A stretch of 39,754 nt of DNA from assembly GCA_027365415.1 (NCBI GenBank), contig DAHXNK010000011.1:1-39754 (forward strand), written 5' to 3'. Shown piece after piece: positions 38,656 through 39,754 of the stretch (positions are counted from its first letter, which is position 1; every line of letters starts with the position of its first letter). The DNA comes from Acidobacteriaceae bacterium. GTDB taxonomy: Bacteria; Acidobacteriota; Terriglobia; Terriglobales; Acidobacteriaceae. The notes beneath the pieces were generated by a model. That model saw nothing but the letters and a program-made list of their open reading frames with translations. It had not been told where the DNA came from and did no database searches. The position numbers were made by a program, and so were the translations under genes.

Positions 38656-39754
38656 TTACTGCACCATACTGATGGTGGCCTGCTCAATCGTGTCAAACGT
38701 GGTGATCGACTTGGCATTGGCCTGATATGCGCTCTGCGCCACAATCAGGTTGGAGAACTCGTTCGAGATGTTCACGTTTGATTGCTCCAACGCGCCGCCT
38801 TGGATGGTGCCGCGACCGCCCGATCCCGCCACGCCCACCGTCGCCTGACCGGAGGCCAGCGTGGTGGCATAGTTGGTGCCTCCCAGTTGCTGCAAGCCCT
38901 GCTCGTTGTTCACCGAGGCCACCGCCAACTGGCCAACCGATTGGGTCTGCCCGTTGGAGAACTGCACGGAGACCGTGCCATCCGAACCGATGTTGAAGCT
39001 CTGATAGGTGCCGCTGGCATACCCATTCTGCGAGGTGCTGGCCACCGCTGAGGGCGAGGCCACCTGGGTAAGGAGCGGGTTGCCAGAGGAGTTGTACATA
39101 TTCCAGGAAAAATTCATGTTCTGAGCGCCATCGGTCATGCCAGCAAAGCTGATACCGCTGACGTTCGAGGCTGGCGAGATCAACTGACCGCTGCTGTTGA
39201 AGGTGACGGTTCCCGTGGTGTTGGCAGTCGCGCCGGTATAGTCGGTTGCAGGCAGTCCAATGCTGTAATTCCAGGTATTGGGCGTTACCTGATTCAAAAG
39301 AGGCACCGTCGCCGACAAAGTGTTTGCAGCCGTACCCGTTATCGTCAAGGTGGTTCCTCCACCGCTGACCGATGCCGTAACACCAGGAACGTTGGCGCTG
39401 TTGATGGATGCCGCCATCTGCGTCAGCGTCTCTCCGGCTGCGGGAATGGCGACGTTGGTCGGCGTTGCGGTGCCCAGCGTGATGGAGTTGGTCGGCGAGA
39501 TCATCAGATCTGAGGCCGCTCCCGCCGTGTAGGTGTAGGTATCCGCAGCTCCGGAGTATGTTCCAATGGCGGGTGTCGTCGCCTGCGTGAAATCCACGGT
39601 CGCCACATGGCTGTTGCCCAGCGAATCGTAGAGCGTAACCTGTGCAGGAACCACCGTGCCCGGCACCGTGCTGGAGTTCAGATTCATATTGAGCGAAAAA
39701 TTGCTGCTGGGGTTCGGACTCTCTGTCGCCCCAACCGGAATCTGAATGGGAGCC
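38656..39754 (-). CDS. flgE: FlgE, flagellar hook protein (5' end outside window)
   Basis: The last 366 or so residues of the hook protein. The frame is open to the right edge, beginning IPVGATESPNPSSNFS, so the ATG at 39687 is internal and not a start. ATVDF, preceded by VTLYDSLGNSHV, is the FlgE central motif. The Thr/Gly/Asn-rich middle is variable. The C-terminal GGALEQSNVNISNEFSNLIV with AQSAYQANAKSITTFDTIEQ is the classical FlgE ending. The gene precedes fliL by 206 bases. Hook capping and length-control genes would be expected upstream, outside the window. Confidence 0.96.
   Translation of the reverse strand, partial: APIQIPVGATESPNPSSNFSLNMNLNSSTVPGTVVPAQVTLYDSLGNSHVATVDFTQATTPAIGTYSGAADTYTYTAGAASDLMISPTNSITLGTATPTNVAIPAAGETLTQMAASINSANVPGVTASVSGGGTTLTITGTAANTLSATVPLLNQVTPNTWNYSIGLPATDYTGATANTTGTVTFNSSGQLISPASNVSGISFAGMTDGAQNMNFSWNMYNSSGNPLLTQVASPSAVASTSQNGYASGTYQSFNIGSDGTVSVQFSNGQTQSVGQLAVASVNNEQGLQQLGGTNYATTLASGQATVGVAGSGGRGTIQGGALEQSNVNISNEFSNLIVAQSAYQANAKSITTFDTIEQATISMVQ

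Noticed and set aside
39687-39687. ATG near the right edge as the flgE start
   Set aside because: FlgE-like sequence (IPVGATESPNPSSNFS) continues upstream in frame to the edge, so the gene is truncated by the window.

Overview
The window looks like a chromosomal segment of an acidobacterium, probably class Terriglobia. This is an inference from moderately high GC, the style of the proteins (orphan ArnT-like transferases, SixA and Ppx beside Ppk) and short intergenic hairpin repeats of a kind I associate with that group. No rRNA or tRNA gene, CRISPR array, insertion sequence or prophage was seen. Genes are densely packed and no stretch over about 300 bases lacks a gene.

Bases 1-16021 are mostly housekeeping: the 3' end of coaBC, a family 4 uracil-DNA glycosylase, rpmB (minus strand, with a good promoter and terminator), a membrane glycosyltransferase, an IspA-type farnesyl diphosphate synthase, a MIP18/SufT-like Fe-S assembly factor, and a TolC-HlyD pair lacking its inner-membrane pump. 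A polyphosphate locus follows: ppk, a polytopic membrane protein, a methyltransferase and sixA on the plus strand, with ppx/gppA converging on sixA and overlapping it. An ArnT-like transferase ends this part. A conspicuously AT-rich ClpP-fold gene (16075-16620) sits at the junction and looks acquired.

Bases 16720-39754 are one continuous minus-strand flagellar cluster. Read in the direction of transcription it runs flgE (partial)-fliL-fliN-fliO-fliP-fliQ-fliR-flhB-flhA-fliA-fliM-fliN/Y-[zinc/MshEN-like protein]-[46-aa membrane peptide]-cheY-cheX-flgF-flgG-flgA-flgH-flgI-flgJ-flgM-flgN-flgK-flgL. It covers the export gate (FliOPQR, FlhAB), switch (FliM and two FliN-type proteins), rod, L and P rings, hook, hook-filament junction, and the FliA/FlgM sigma and anti-sigma pair. 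Flagellin, MotAB, FlhF/FlhG, FliW and CsrA are not in the window.

The cluster carries legible regulatory signals: a near-perfect sigma-28 promoter before flgM, and two sigma-54-like promoters (GG-N10-GC) before flgF and fliL inside a shared block of about 40 bp. Together they suggest an RpoN-then-FliA hierarchy. The least explained part is the fliN/Y-to-cheY interval: an uncharacterised protein joining a four-cysteine zinc-binding-like module to two MshEN-type (cyclic-di-GMP-binding-like) motifs, followed by a 46-residue single-span membrane peptide with a strong ribosome binding site. This is the best candidate for an undescribed motility-control module.
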